From the NCBI GenBank assembly GCA_964648005.1, contig CAZYKR010000041.1, positions 1-21,257 on the forward strand: a stretch of 21,257 bases of DNA, in the 5' to 3' direction. The DNA comes from JAGQTE01 sp964648005 (lineage in GTDB: Bacteria; Actinomycetota; Acidimicrobiia; Acidimicrobiales; Acidimicrobilacustridaceae). The first letter of the stretch is position 1; each line of letters starts with the position of its first letter. A program made the position numbers and the translations under genes. The notes under the pieces were generated by a model. That model was not told the DNA's origin. It worked only from the letters and a program-made list of their open reading frames with translations, and ran no database searches. Shown piece by piece: positions 1 to 7,267 of the stretch.

Positions 1-627
1 GCCCGGCTGGTCGACGGGGGCTTCACGGTCGACGGACGGCGCGTCACGTTGGTGCCGCCGCGTCAGGCGCCCCGCCGACCCGAGCGCACGGCGTCGGGAT
101 CCGTCCCCGTGCCCGACGCGCCGGCGCGCATCGCCCGCGCCAGCCGCATCCTGGTGGAGGGGCGTCACGACGCCGAGTTGGTCGAGAAGGTGTGGGGCGA
201 CGACCTGCGCTACGAGGGCGTCGTCGTCGAACCCCTCGACGGTGCCGACAACCTGGGCGAGATCGTGCGCGCCTTCGGCCCCCGGCCGGGACGGCGCCTG
301 GGCATCTTGTTGGATCACCTCGTCGACGGGTCCAAGGAATCGCGCATCGCCGCCGGCATCGACCATCCCGACGTCCTGGTGACCGGGCACCCGTTCGTCG
401 ACATCTGGTCGGCGATCGACCCGTCGGTCGTCGGCGTTCGGGCGTGGCCGGACGTGCCCAAGGGCGAGCCGTGGAAGGAGGGCATCTGCCGGCGCTTGGG
501 CGTGGACGATCCTCCCCGGTTCTGGCAGCGCCTCTTGGGCGGCGTGTCGTCGTACGCTGACCTCGATCCGACGCTCGTCGGCGCCGTCGAGCGGCTCATC
601 GACTTCGTCACGACACCTGCCGAGTAG
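1..627 (+). CDS. DUF3097 family protein (5' end outside window)
   Basis: The reading frame is open from base 1, so the true start lies upstream; an internal GTG at 49 is not the likely start. The visible 208 residues match the C-terminal part of the actinobacterial DUF3097 family as I remember it. The motif ILVEGRHDAELVEKVWG is followed by VVVEPLDGADNL and LGILLDHLVDG. A conserved Glu followed by Asp-x-x-Asp-like strands resembles a TOPRIM fold, as in RNase M5 or primases, which suggests nucleic-acid handling; this is inference, since the family has no firmly known function. The stop at 625-627 is followed 16 nt later by the next start on the same strand, so the two may be cotranscribed. Family assignment is fairly sure, function is not. 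Confidence 0.8.
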   Translation, partial: ARLVDGGFTVDGRRVTLVPPRQAPRRPERTASGSVPVPDAPARIARASRILVEGRHDAELVEKVWGDDLRYEGVVVEPLDGADNLGEIVRAFGPRPGRRLGILLDHLVDGSKESRIAAGIDHPDVLVTGHPFVDIWSAIDPSVVGVRAWPDVPKGEPWKEGICRRLGVDDPPRFWQRLLGGVSSYADLDPTLVGAVERLIDFVTTPAE

Positions 628-643
628 CACCGGGAGCCCGATC

Positions 644-1897
644 ATGTGCGACACGCTGTGTGCTCTCGGTCCGGCAGGCACGGTGTTCGCCAAGAGCTCC
701 GACCGGCCGATCGGCGAGGCGCAGGTGGTGGAGGTGCACGATCGCCGCCCGGCGGGCGGCGCGTTGCACACGCAGTACCTCGCCCTCCCCGACGCGGGGG
801 CGGCCCGGGTCCTGGGCAGCCGTCCCACCTGGCTGTGGGGCTTCGAGCACGGGGTCAACGAGCACCGCGTGGCGATCGGCAACGAACGGGTCTGGACGGA
901 CGACGACCCGACGCGCGCCCCCGACGGCCTCATCGGCATGGACCTGGTCCGTCTGGCGCTCGAACGTGGCCGCACCGCGACCGACGCCGTGGACGTCCTC
1001 ACCGACCTGCTCGAGCACCACGGGCAAGGGGGCATCGCCGACGCCACGACCGGCGAGCCCTACTGGTCGTCGTTCCTCGTCGCCGACCCGACCGACGCCT
1101 GGGTGGTCGACACCTCCGGCACGGCATGGGCCGCCGAACCCGTGCCGCCGGGCGGCCACCGGTCGATCTCGAACCGGCTGTCGGTCGGTGGGGGCTGGAC
1201 GCGAGCGGGCGGCGGCGTGGCACCCGGGACCTCGTTCACGGCAACCCACCTTCCCGCCGACGTGCCGACGGGCTTCGCCGACGTGCGCGCCGCGGTGACG
1301 GCGGCAGCGGCAGCCGAGCACCGGACCGGTGCCGCCCTGCGCGCCACGCTGCGCGATCACGGCGCATCCGGGACCACGGCCGACGGGCAGGACGCGGCGA
1401 GTGATCGCACGTCGGCGGCCGTCGCCCCGCTCCCCGACCGTCACGCCGACCTCGACGGCGCCGGGGTGACGGTGTGCATGCACGTGCGCGGCTTCCAGGC
1501 GACGGCGGCCTCGATGATCGTCGAGCTCGATCGCGACCCCGACGCGCCCGTGTTGGCGTCGTGCGCCCTGGGCGCACCGTGCGTCAGCGTGTTCGTCCCG
1601 ATCTTCCTCGACGTCGGCGGTCCGACCGTGCTCGCCGATCCCGCCACGTGGGAGGCCGTCGACCAGCTGCGCCGCGCCGTCGAGCGGGCCACCGACGACG
1701 GCGGGGCCGCGATCGGCCACGAGCTGCAGCTCGCCGTACGGGCGGTGCTCGACCCCATCGAGGACGAGCTGGCCGACGCCGCGACGCCAGCCCACACGAG
1801 CGACGCCGCGGCACGACGGGCGGTGCAGCACCTCACCGACGTGCGGCTCCCCGCAGGTCTGGCGGCCGCAGCCACCCTCGTCAGCGCCTGGAGGTGA
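644..1897 (+). CDS. Secernin-like C69 family peptidase
   Basis: 417 aa. The N-terminus MCDTLCALG places Cys2 directly after the initiator Met, as in secernins and C69 dipeptidases, where Met removal exposes Cys as an N-terminal nucleophile (Ntn hydrolase fold). Family-typical motifs follow: FAKSSDRP (residues 15-22), EHGVNEHRVAIGNE (about 68-81), a central DAWVVDTSG and SNRLS (176-180). No signal peptide is seen, so it should be cytoplasmic. It probably cleaves small peptides or amide bonds; the substrate cannot be read from sequence. ATG at 644 is chosen because it gives the Cys2 N-terminus and has GGGAG at 632-636, 7 nt upstream. It follows the DUF3097 gene by 16 nt. Confidence 0.85.
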   Translation: MCDTLCALGPAGTVFAKSSDRPIGEAQVVEVHDRRPAGGALHTQYLALPDAGAARVLGSRPTWLWGFEHGVNEHRVAIGNERVWTDDDPTRAPDGLIGMDLVRLALERGRTATDAVDVLTDLLEHHGQGGIADATTGEPYWSSFLVADPTDAWVVDTSGTAWAAEPVPPGGHRSISNRLSVGGGWTRAGGGVAPGTSFTATHLPADVPTGFADVRAAVTAAAAAEHRTGAALRATLRDHGASGTTADGQDAASDRTSAAVAPLPDRHADLDGAGVTVCMHVRGFQATAASMIVELDRDPDAPVLASCALGAPCVSVFVPIFLDVGGPTVLADPATWEAVDQLRRAVERATDDGGAAIGHELQLAVRAVLDPIEDELADAATPAHTSDAAARRAVQHLTDVRLPAGLAAAATLVSAWR

Positions 1898-1978
1898 CGC
1901 TCGCCGGCGCCGACGGCTGCGCGAGACTGCTCGATGTGGCCGCGACCGGCGCAGCCACCGACCGGTCCGGAGGTCATC

Positions 1979-2824
1979 GTGGGTCGCTTCCAAGCCAGCT
2001 GGCAGCTGCTCGGCTCGTCGTGGTCCGTACTCAAGGCGGACAAGGAGCTGACGGTGGTCCCGGTCGTCTCGACCGTCACCTCGCTCGTGATCGCCGGGGT
2101 GCTCGGCGCCGGGGCGTACTTCACGTTGCAGGAGACGGCGACGGTCGGCTCCACCAGCGGCTCGTACGAGCTGTCGGCCACACCGCTCACCTACGTGGTC
2201 GGGGTCGTCGGCTACCTGGTGCTCGCTGTCGTCGTCACGTTCTTCACCGGCGTGCTGTGCAGCGGCGCCTACCAACGGCTCTCGGGCGGCAACCCCAGCC
2301 TCGGCTCGGCGTTCGCCGGCGCCACGAGCCGCTTCCCCCAGCTGGCGTTGTGGGGCCTGCTCACCGGCACGGTCGGGCTGATCCTGCAGGCCATCCGCGA
2401 GCGGGCGGGCTTCCTCGGCGACATCGTCGCCAGCATCGTCGGCGCCGCCTGGGACATCGTCACCTGGCTCGCCATCCCGGTGGTGATCGTCGAGGGCACG
2501 GGCCCGATCGCCTCACTGAAGCGCTCGGCCTCGCTGTTCAAGCAGACCTGGGGGGAGAACCTGATCGCTCAGGCCGGCTTCGGGCTCGCCGGCTTCGTGA
2601 TCATGCTCCCGGGCCTCGTGCTGTTCGGGGCGCTGTCGGTGGTCGTGCCGTTCGTCGGCATCCCCCTGCTCGTGGTGTGGCTCGTCGCCGTCGCCGTCGT
2701 CCTGTCGACGCTCGGTGGCATCTACCGCACGGCGCTGTACCTGTACGCCAGCACCGGACAGGCACCCCAGGGCTTCGACCAGAACCAGATGGCCTCGTCG
2801 TTCCGGTCCAAGGTCAAGGCCTGA
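1979..2824 (+). CDS. Polytopic membrane protein, DUF6159-like
   Basis: 281 aa from a GTG start. An in-frame ATG at 1934 is possible, but GTG 1979 has a clear GGAGG at 1969-1973 with 5 nt spacing and gives the family-like N-terminus GRFQASWQLLGSSWSVLKADKEL, quoted here in parts: GRFQASWQLL then KADKELTVVP. Several hydrophobic stretches follow: about residues 26-48, 73-95, 120-137, 140-165 and a long hydrophobic C-terminal third. A charged loop containing SLKRSASLFKQTW lies between helices. The N-terminal pattern and helix layout recall DUF6159 membrane proteins (roughly 280-300 aa), whose role is unknown. No catalytic motif is visible. It converges with the phosphoesterase gene at 2846. Confidence 0.8.
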   Translation: MGRFQASWQLLGSSWSVLKADKELTVVPVVSTVTSLVIAGVLGAGAYFTLQETATVGSTSGSYELSATPLTYVVGVVGYLVLAVVVTFFTGVLCSGAYQRLSGGNPSLGSAFAGATSRFPQLALWGLLTGTVGLILQAIRERAGFLGDIVASIVGAAWDIVTWLAIPVVIVEGTGPIASLKRSASLFKQTWGENLIAQAGFGLAGFVIMLPGLVLFGALSVVVPFVGIPLLVVWLVAVAVVLSTLGGIYRTALYLYASTGQAPQGFDQNQMASSFRSKVKA

Positions 2825-2829
2825 GGCGA

Positions 2830-2844
2830 CCGGGTCGACCCCGG
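2830..2844. terminator. Short GC hairpin between convergent genes
   Basis: CCGGG and CCCGG arms flank a 5-nt TCGAC loop, 5 nt after one stop and ending next to the opposing stop. There is no T-tract, so terminator function is only a guess. Confidence 0.25.
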
Positions 2845-2845
2845 C

Positions 2846-4561
2846 TCACGGCACGACGACCGGGGTGACCTCGATGGTCACCGTGGTCGTTGGCGCACCG
2901 TCGACGACCGGCACCGCGGTGCCGTGCTCGAACCACTGCGGGTCGCGCAGCACGTCGACGCCGTCGTAGATGACCGGCGGCACATAGGGACTGCCGCGGA
3001 ACATCTGCGGGTCGAAGACCGCCACCTTGTAGTCCTCGGCTTGCAGGCCGCGCACGATGAAGTCGCCGTCGGCCCCGACCATGGCGGCACCGGCGATCCA
3101 GGGCAGGTCGTGCTGCGCCACGATCACGATCAGCCCGGCGGGCACCGGCGAGCCGTCGGTAGTCACGATGCGCCCGGCGAGCTCGTTCGACGGCCGCAGC
3201 GTCACATCGATGCCCGACGTCTCCCTGCGGGCGACGGCGGTGACGGTCGTGGCGGGTGGTCCGGCCGGGACGTCCCCGTGGTAGCGCAAGGCGCGGCGAC
3301 CAGTGACGTCATGGGCGAAGACCCGGTAGCCGCCCGGGGCGAGGCGGGTGAACCGGTAGACGCCGTCGGCGCCGGCGCGCACCGAGGCGACAGGCAGGTT
3401 GGTGTCCACACGGGCCAGCACGACGGCCATGTCCGCCAACGGTGCGCCGTGCTCATCACGCACCGTCCCCGACACCGAGGCGCTCGAACCGACCGGCACC
3501 TGCTCCTGGTGCAACGTCGGGTCGAAGAGCTCGGAGAGGTTCAGCACGGTCGGATCGCCCGCCTTCGCCAGGCGAGGCAGCCCCCACGCGTCCTCCGCCG
3601 TGGCGAGGAACGAGTAGAGGCTGTACGGCGTCGTCGACCGGTAGCCGTTCGTCGCGCCCCACGGCGGCGAGATCACGACGGTGCCGATGCGCCCGCCGTT
3701 GGCACCGCCGCAACAGCTGCGCGTGTCCTGGTAAGGCCCTTCGTCGAAGGTGATCAGCAGCAACCCGCCCGCCCGGAACTCGGGGTTGGCGAGGATCTTC
3801 GGGACGTGCGTCGCCAGCCAGGCGTCGGCGACGGGCAGGTCGCAGTCGTGGCTCGAGTTGCACAGGTTCGGGGTGATCAAGGCGTAGTCGGGCAGGTCGC
3901 CCGTGGCGAGGTCGGCGTCGAGCTGTTCGAACGGCACGACGTGCTCGGCGCAACGGGTCGGGTTGCGCACGATCGAGCCGTAGTAGACCCACGGGTTGAC
4001 CAGCGACGAGTACTCGTTGCCCGGCGGTGTCCAGTACAGGTACGGGTTCGGCTGCCCCTCGACGCCGTGCAGGCATGGGGTCGGCATGCCCTCGACGTAG
4101 CCCTTCCACGTCCGACCGATGCCTTCGACCTGGTCGGCGATGGTCACGGTCGTCGCCGGGTACACGCAGTTGTAGTTGAGGCAGTTCACGCGGGTCTTGG
4201 CGTTCGGCGGCTGCCCGCTGGTCATGCCGATGTAGTCGGTGAGGCTCTGGTGCCCGACGCCGTAGCTCTGGGTCAGCAGGGCCCAGTCGTCGGCCAGGCT
4301 GTTCAGGTACGGGGCGCGCGCCGGTCCGTCGCCCTCGAACACCTCCTCGAACGTGCGGTTCTCCAGCACGATCGTGATCACGTTGGTGAACGGCGGCACG
4401 GCTCCGGGCGTCCATGTGAACGGCGGCGTCGGCACCGACGACACCTCGTCCGCGGCTCGACCGCAGGCGACGCCGAGCACCGCCACGGCGAGGGCCACCA
4501 CGACGACGCCCCGCCATCGAGGACGCGCTCGACCGCTTCGCCGCCGCACGATCGCCACCAT
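2846..4561 (-). CDS. Lipoprotein phosphoesterase (PF04185-type) with two C-terminal carboxypeptidase-regulatory-like domains
   Basis: 571 aa. Basic N-terminus, hydrophobic segment (about 19-32) and lipobox VLGVAC with Cys33 indicate export and lipid anchoring. Residues 58-330 carry the acid phosphatase/phospholipase C-like phosphoesterase pattern: ITIVLENRTFEEVF (63-75), GHQSLTDYIGMTSGQ (103-117), PDYALITPNLCNSSHDC (224-240), LLLITFDEG (267-275) and GRIGTVVISPPW. Together these supply the metal-binding Glu/Asn, His and Asp residues of the family. Cys pairs suggest disulfides. Two repeats with a beta-sandwich signature, SVSGTVRDEHGAPLADM (about 362-420) and LAGRIVTTDGSPVPAG (about 461-517), resemble carboxypeptidase-regulatory domains, perhaps for surface or substrate binding. 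The start has GGTGGAG upstream. The 11-bp repeat array at 4615-4646 lies 54-85 nt upstream and may control it. Exact substrate unknown. Confidence 0.87.
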   Translation of the reverse strand: MVAIVRRRSGRARPRWRGVVVVALAVAVLGVACGRAADEVSSVPTPPFTWTPGAVPPFTNVITIVLENRTFEEVFEGDGPARAPYLNSLADDWALLTQSYGVGHQSLTDYIGMTSGQPPNAKTRVNCLNYNCVYPATTVTIADQVEGIGRTWKGYVEGMPTPCLHGVEGQPNPYLYWTPPGNEYSSLVNPWVYYGSIVRNPTRCAEHVVPFEQLDADLATGDLPDYALITPNLCNSSHDCDLPVADAWLATHVPKILANPEFRAGGLLLITFDEGPYQDTRSCCGGANGGRIGTVVISPPWGATNGYRSTTPYSLYSFLATAEDAWGLPRLAKAGDPTVLNLSELFDPTLHQEQVPVGSSASVSGTVRDEHGAPLADMAVVLARVDTNLPVASVRAGADGVYRFTRLAPGGYRVFAHDVTGRRALRYHGDVPAGPPATTVTAVARRETSGIDVTLRPSNELAGRIVTTDGSPVPAGLIVIVAQHDLPWIAGAAMVGADGDFIVRGLQAEDYKVAVFDPQMFRGSPYVPPVIYDGVDVLRDPQWFEHGTAVPVVDGAPTTTVTIEVTPVVVP

Positions 4562-4597
4562 GGCGACACTCCACCAGATCGGGGACGAAGCGGCATC

Positions 4598-4609
4598 GGC
4601 CGATCGGCC
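4598..4609. repeat. 12-bp perfect palindrome upstream of phosphoesterase
   Basis: GGCCGATCGGCC reads the same on both strands and lies between the 11-bp repeat array and the phosphoesterase start. It could be an operator half of the same regulatory region, or chance in GC-rich DNA. Confidence 0.35.
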
Positions 4610-4614
4610 CAGAG

Positions 4615-4646
4615 GCGTCAGGAACGCGTCAGGAACGCGTCAGGAG
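4615..4646 (-). promoter_or_regulatory. 11-bp direct-repeat array, candidate OmpR/PhoB-family operator
   Basis: On the + strand the unit gcgtcaggaac occurs at 4615-4625 and 4626-4636, with a third copy gcgtcaggag at 4637-4646. Read towards the phosphoesterase gene this is CTGACGC three times, separated by 4-nt GTTC spacers, a 7+4 layout with one unit per helical turn. That is the geometry known for PhoB, PhoP and RegX3 type response regulators. It lies 54-85 nt upstream of the phosphoesterase start and 105-136 nt upstream of the divergent crotonase gene. The repeats are seen directly; the binding protein is inferred. Confidence 0.55.
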
Positions 4647-4736
4647 CCGGCTGGTTGCCCCGCCTGCCCGGGCGCGGAGCCCGATGGACGAGGTACCGCC
4701 CGCTGCTCGGCGTGGGTCCGCGACGACGCGGTGGCC

Positions 4737-4742
4737 TAGCGT
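4737..4742 (+). promoter_or_regulatory. TAGCGT -10 element, likely leaderless start
   Basis: TAGCGT fits actinobacterial TAnnnT and ends 8 nt before the ATG at 4751. No Shine-Dalgarno site is present, so transcription probably begins at or next to the start codon. Confidence 0.5.
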
Positions 4743-4750
4743 CGGCGGCC

Positions 4751-5467
4751 ATGACCGACGCTGCGAACCCCGTGACCACCGCCGTCGACGGCGCCACCCT
4801 CGTGGTGACCATCGACGACGGCAAGGCCAACGCCATCTCCCACGCCATGATCGACGCGCTGCACGCCGCACTCGATCAGGCCGAGGGCGATGCCGCCATC
4901 GGCGCCGTCGCCATCATCGGGCGCGAGGGCAAGTTCTCGGCCGGCTTCGACCTCTCCGTCATGCAGAGCGGCATGGACGCGGCCCGTGACCTGCTGCGGG
5001 CCGGCGGCGAGCTGGCGTTGCGCGTCTACGAGTTCCCCAAGCCGATCGTGCTCGGCGCCACCGGCCATGCCCTGGCCATGGGCGCCATCGTCCTGATGGC
5101 CGCCGATGCTCGGATCGGTGCCGACATCCCGGCCAAGGTCGGGCTGAACGAGGTGGCCATCGGCATGCCGGTGCCGCGCTTCGCGGTCGAGCTCGCCCGC
5201 GACCGGTTGGCGTCGACGCACCTGCTCCCCGCCGTGCTGCACGCCCAGCTCTACACGCCGGCCGAGGCCGTCGCCGTCGGCTACCTCGACCGCGTCGTGC
5301 CGGCCGCCGACGTCGCCGCCGAGGCGGTCGCACATGCCCAGCACCTCGCCCAAACCGTCAAGCCGGCGGCGTTCGTCCTCACCCGCCGCTTCCTGCGTGC
5401 CGAGCTGGCGGAGCGCCTGCGGCGTGGCATGGACGAGGACATGGCCCTGTTCGACATCAACCCCTGA
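4751..5467 (+). CDS. Crotonase / enoyl-CoA hydratase family protein with altered active site
   Basis: 238 aa, a single crotonase fold. GREGKFSAGFDLSVM (58-71) and GHALAMGA (105-112) form the two oxyanion-hole segments that bind acyl-CoA thioesters. GLNEVAIGMPVP (131-142) carries Glu134, matching the second catalytic Glu (Glu164 of rat enoyl-CoA hydratase). The position of the first Glu (Glu144) is Ile113, so classic hydratase chemistry is doubtful. This pattern is shared by a recognisable subgroup of short crotonases (PRK06213-like, from memory). The frame is open far upstream, antisense to the phosphoesterase, but homology begins at ATG 4751, which has a TAGCGT -10 element just before it and no ribosome site. 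Likely cytoplasmic. The true reaction is unknown. Confidence 0.87.
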   Translation: MTDAANPVTTAVDGATLVVTIDDGKANAISHAMIDALHAALDQAEGDAAIGAVAIIGREGKFSAGFDLSVMQSGMDAARDLLRAGGELALRVYEFPKPIVLGATGHALAMGAIVLMAADARIGADIPAKVGLNEVAIGMPVPRFAVELARDRLASTHLLPAVLHAQLYTPAEAVAVGYLDRVVPAADVAAEAVAHAQHLAQTVKPAAFVLTRRFLRAELAERLRRGMDEDMALFDINP

Positions 5468-5492
5468 CCGGCGGGCACGTCGCCGTCACCGC

Positions 5493-5511
5493 GCCCGGCA
5501 GCGTCCCGGGC
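5493..5511. terminator. Hairpin between convergent genes
   Basis: GCCCGG and CCGGGC arms with a 7-nt loop sit in the 57-nt gap between two convergent stops. Position suggests a bidirectional terminator; there is no T-tract. Confidence 0.4.
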
Positions 5512-5524
5512 ACCGGCGCTGCGT

Positions 5525-6226
5525 TCAGGGCGCGGCGTTCTCGATCGTCTGCCAGTCGCGGGCGCGCAGGTACGGCTCGAACGTCGACGCGATGAGGCCG
5601 ATGTCCTCGGGTCGCTTGGGATGGCGCACCTCGAACACCGTCGGGAAGCGGTCGTAGGCCACCACCAGATCCCACAGCGCCCGGGCGTCGTCGGGGTCGG
5701 GCGGCGCCGGCACCATCTGCAGGTACTGCGCCCGTCCGGATGGCAGGACCAACGTCGGGACGCCGAACGCGGCGTGCACGCCCACCGCTTCGTCGTGGTC
5801 GGCACGCACCTCGTCCGACGTCGTGGGATCGTCGAGCGCCTCGTCGAGCGTGTCGGCGCCCATGCCCAACTCGTCGAGCAGCGCCCGGTGCACGTCCGGG
5901 TCGTGTGTGCGTCGGCCCTCGAGGTGGAACGCCTGGCCGACGGCGGCGTACCAGCGGTCGAGGTCGTCCATGCTTCGGCGGCGCAGCACGGCGCCGATGC
6001 GCATCTGCGACCACCCGTAGGACCAGCGGCGCTCCCAGGGGTGCTTCTTGCCTTCGACCCGGTTGATCTCCTCCAGCGAGAAGAACCGCCACGTCAGCGA
6101 CAGCCCGGTCTGGGCCCGCACGTCGCGCAGCCAGCGCGACGTCTGGTAGGCGTAGGGACACATCGGGTCGAAGAACACCTCGACCCGATCCACGCCGGTG
6201 GTCGATGGCGCGTCTGGCGTCGTCAT
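5525..6226 (-). CDS. DsbA-family thioredoxin-fold protein (Rv2466c-like, CPYA active site)
   Basis: 233 aa. VFFDPMCPYAYQTSRWL (17-33) matches the start of DsbA-fold oxidoreductases such as mycobacterial Rv2466c, a mycothiol-dependent reductase, and FrnE/2-hydroxychromene-2-carboxylate isomerase relatives. The fold's cis-Pro loop is visible as FGVPTLVLP (154-162). The usual CPWC is CPYA here (Cys23, Ala26), so only the first Cys remains and a monothiol mechanism with mycothiol is plausible. The ATG at 6226 is chosen over an upstream in-frame start at 6304 because GGAGGGGAG precedes it and homology begins soon after. It is divergent from another mycothiol-family gene at 6337. No signal peptide is seen, so it is cytoplasmic. 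Confidence 0.83.
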   Translation of the reverse strand: MTTPDAPSTTGVDRVEVFFDPMCPYAYQTSRWLRDVRAQTGLSLTWRFFSLEEINRVEGKKHPWERRWSYGWSQMRIGAVLRRRSMDDLDRWYAAVGQAFHLEGRRTHDPDVHRALLDELGMGADTLDEALDDPTTSDEVRADHDEAVGVHAAFGVPTLVLPSGRAQYLQMVPAPPDPDDARALWDLVVAYDRFPTVFEVRHPKRPEDIGLIASTFEPYLRARDWQTIENAAP

Positions 6227-6254
6227 GGCAGCTCCCCTCCGCAGCCGACACCGG

Positions 6255-6261
6255 TAGGGTA
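6255..6261. promoter_or_regulatory. Overlapping divergent -10 elements
   Basis: TAGGGT at 6255-6260 on the + strand and TACCCT at 6261-6256 on the - strand both fit TAnnnT and overlap. They could serve the divergent genes at 6337 and 6226, both of which have good ribosome sites downstream. Inferred only from the consensus. Confidence 0.35.
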
Positions 6262-6336
6262 GCCGCCGACCGCGAAAGCGACACCAGGTCTGCCACATCT
6301 TCACGGCGGACCGACCGGGGGACGAAGGAGCGCACC

Positions 6337-7182
6337 ATGACCGACGGCACGGACCAGCCGACCACCGGACCGGGCGGCACGGACGACCCGGTGATCGACC
6401 TGCTCGCCGACAGCTGGGCGTCGCTGTGTGCCCTGGCGGACGACCTGCCGGACGAGGCCTTCGCCCTGCCCAGTCCGCTGGCCGGCTGGACGGTGCAGGA
6501 CTGCTTCAGCCACGTCATCGGCACCGAACGGTCGCTCTTGGGTGACCCGCCGCCCGATGTCGACATCGCAGACCGCACCCATGCCGTCACGCCGTTCCAG
6601 CAGATGATGGAGGTGTGGGTGGAGGCGCGGCGCGGCGCCACACCCGACGAGATCCGGAGCGAGCTCGCCGCCACGGTTGCCGCTCGGCTCACCGCCCTGC
6701 GCGCCATGACCGCCGACGAGCTGAACGTGCCCGGATGGTCGCCGATCGGCGAGGTCCCGTACCGCGAGTTCATGAAGGTGCGGGTGTTCGACTGCTGGAT
6801 GCACGAGCAGGACATCCGGCGGTCGACCGGGCGAGCGGGCCACGAGTCCGGGCCGGTCGTCGACTCGGCGCTCGACAACATCACCCGGGCGCTCGGCTTC
6901 ATCGTCGGCAAGCGCGCCGGCGCGCCCGACGGCGCGTCGGTGGTCTTCCGCACCACAGGGGGCAACCAGATCATCCGCTCGGTCGTGGTCGACGGTCGCG
7001 CCGCGGTGGTCCCCGACGTGCCACCGTCACCGACCGTCGAGCTCACGATGCCGTTCGTGACGTTCGTGGCGCTGGCGGGCGGGCGCATCGATGCCGCCCA
7101 GGGCGTCGCCGAAGGGGCGGCCGTCGACGGAGACGCGGATCTTGGCGCCCGGGTGCTGGCATCGATGGCGTTCACCCCCTGA
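6337..7182 (+). CDS. Maleylpyruvate isomerase family mycothiol-dependent enzyme
   Basis: 281 aa. The N-terminal DinB-like MDMPI domain is shown by LAGWTVQDCFSHVIGTE (48-64), which provides His59, and by RVFDCWMHEQDIRRSTG (149-165), which provides His156 with Asp152 four residues before it. These match the metal ligands of mycothiol-dependent maleylpyruvate isomerase, His-Glu-His, with Asp replacing Glu as is common in this broad family. The C-terminal third (about 185-275) resembles the SCP2-like MDMPI C domain. Most members have no assigned substrate; thiol transfer or isomerisation with mycothiol is the family expectation. ATG 6337 has GAAGGAG 6 nt upstream; the longer in-frame version from 6205 runs into the divergent gene. 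Divergent from the DsbA-like gene. Confidence 0.85.
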   Translation: MTDGTDQPTTGPGGTDDPVIDLLADSWASLCALADDLPDEAFALPSPLAGWTVQDCFSHVIGTERSLLGDPPPDVDIADRTHAVTPFQQMMEVWVEARRGATPDEIRSELAATVAARLTALRAMTADELNVPGWSPIGEVPYREFMKVRVFDCWMHEQDIRRSTGRAGHESGPVVDSALDNITRALGFIVGKRAGAPDGASVVFRTTGGNQIIRSVVVDGRAAVVPDVPPSPTVELTMPFVTFVALAGGRIDAAQGVAEGAAVDGDADLGARVLASMAFTP

Positions 7183-7222
7183 CCGTCGGGAACCGCAGCG
7201 GCTGCAACGTCGTCTGAATCGC

Positions 7223-7241
7223 CGGGCCCGGGGAGGGCCCG
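7223..7241 (+). terminator. 7-bp perfect GC hairpin between two + strand genes
   Basis: CGGGCCC and GGGCCCG arms flank a GGGGA loop, 40 nt after one stop and 26 nt before the next GTG. It could be a terminator lacking a T-tract, or structure in the leader of the DUF4349 gene close to its ribosome site. Confidence 0.4.
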
Positions 7242-7267
7242 TCGATCACGACGATGGGGAGGAACCG

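Noticed and set aside
608..2275. Long open frame of 555 codons on the - strand
   Set aside because: It is antisense to the secernin-like peptidase, has Arg/Gly/His-rich low-complexity translation and no recognisable motif. Long antisense frames are expected at this GC content.
1474..2868. 464-codon + strand frame across two genes
   Set aside because: Arg-rich shadow overlapping the secernin-like and DUF6159-like genes in another frame.
2924..4750. Upstream in-frame extension of the crotonase gene
   Set aside because: The frame is open by chance antisense to the phosphoesterase; crotonase homology begins at ATG 4751, with a -10 element just before it.
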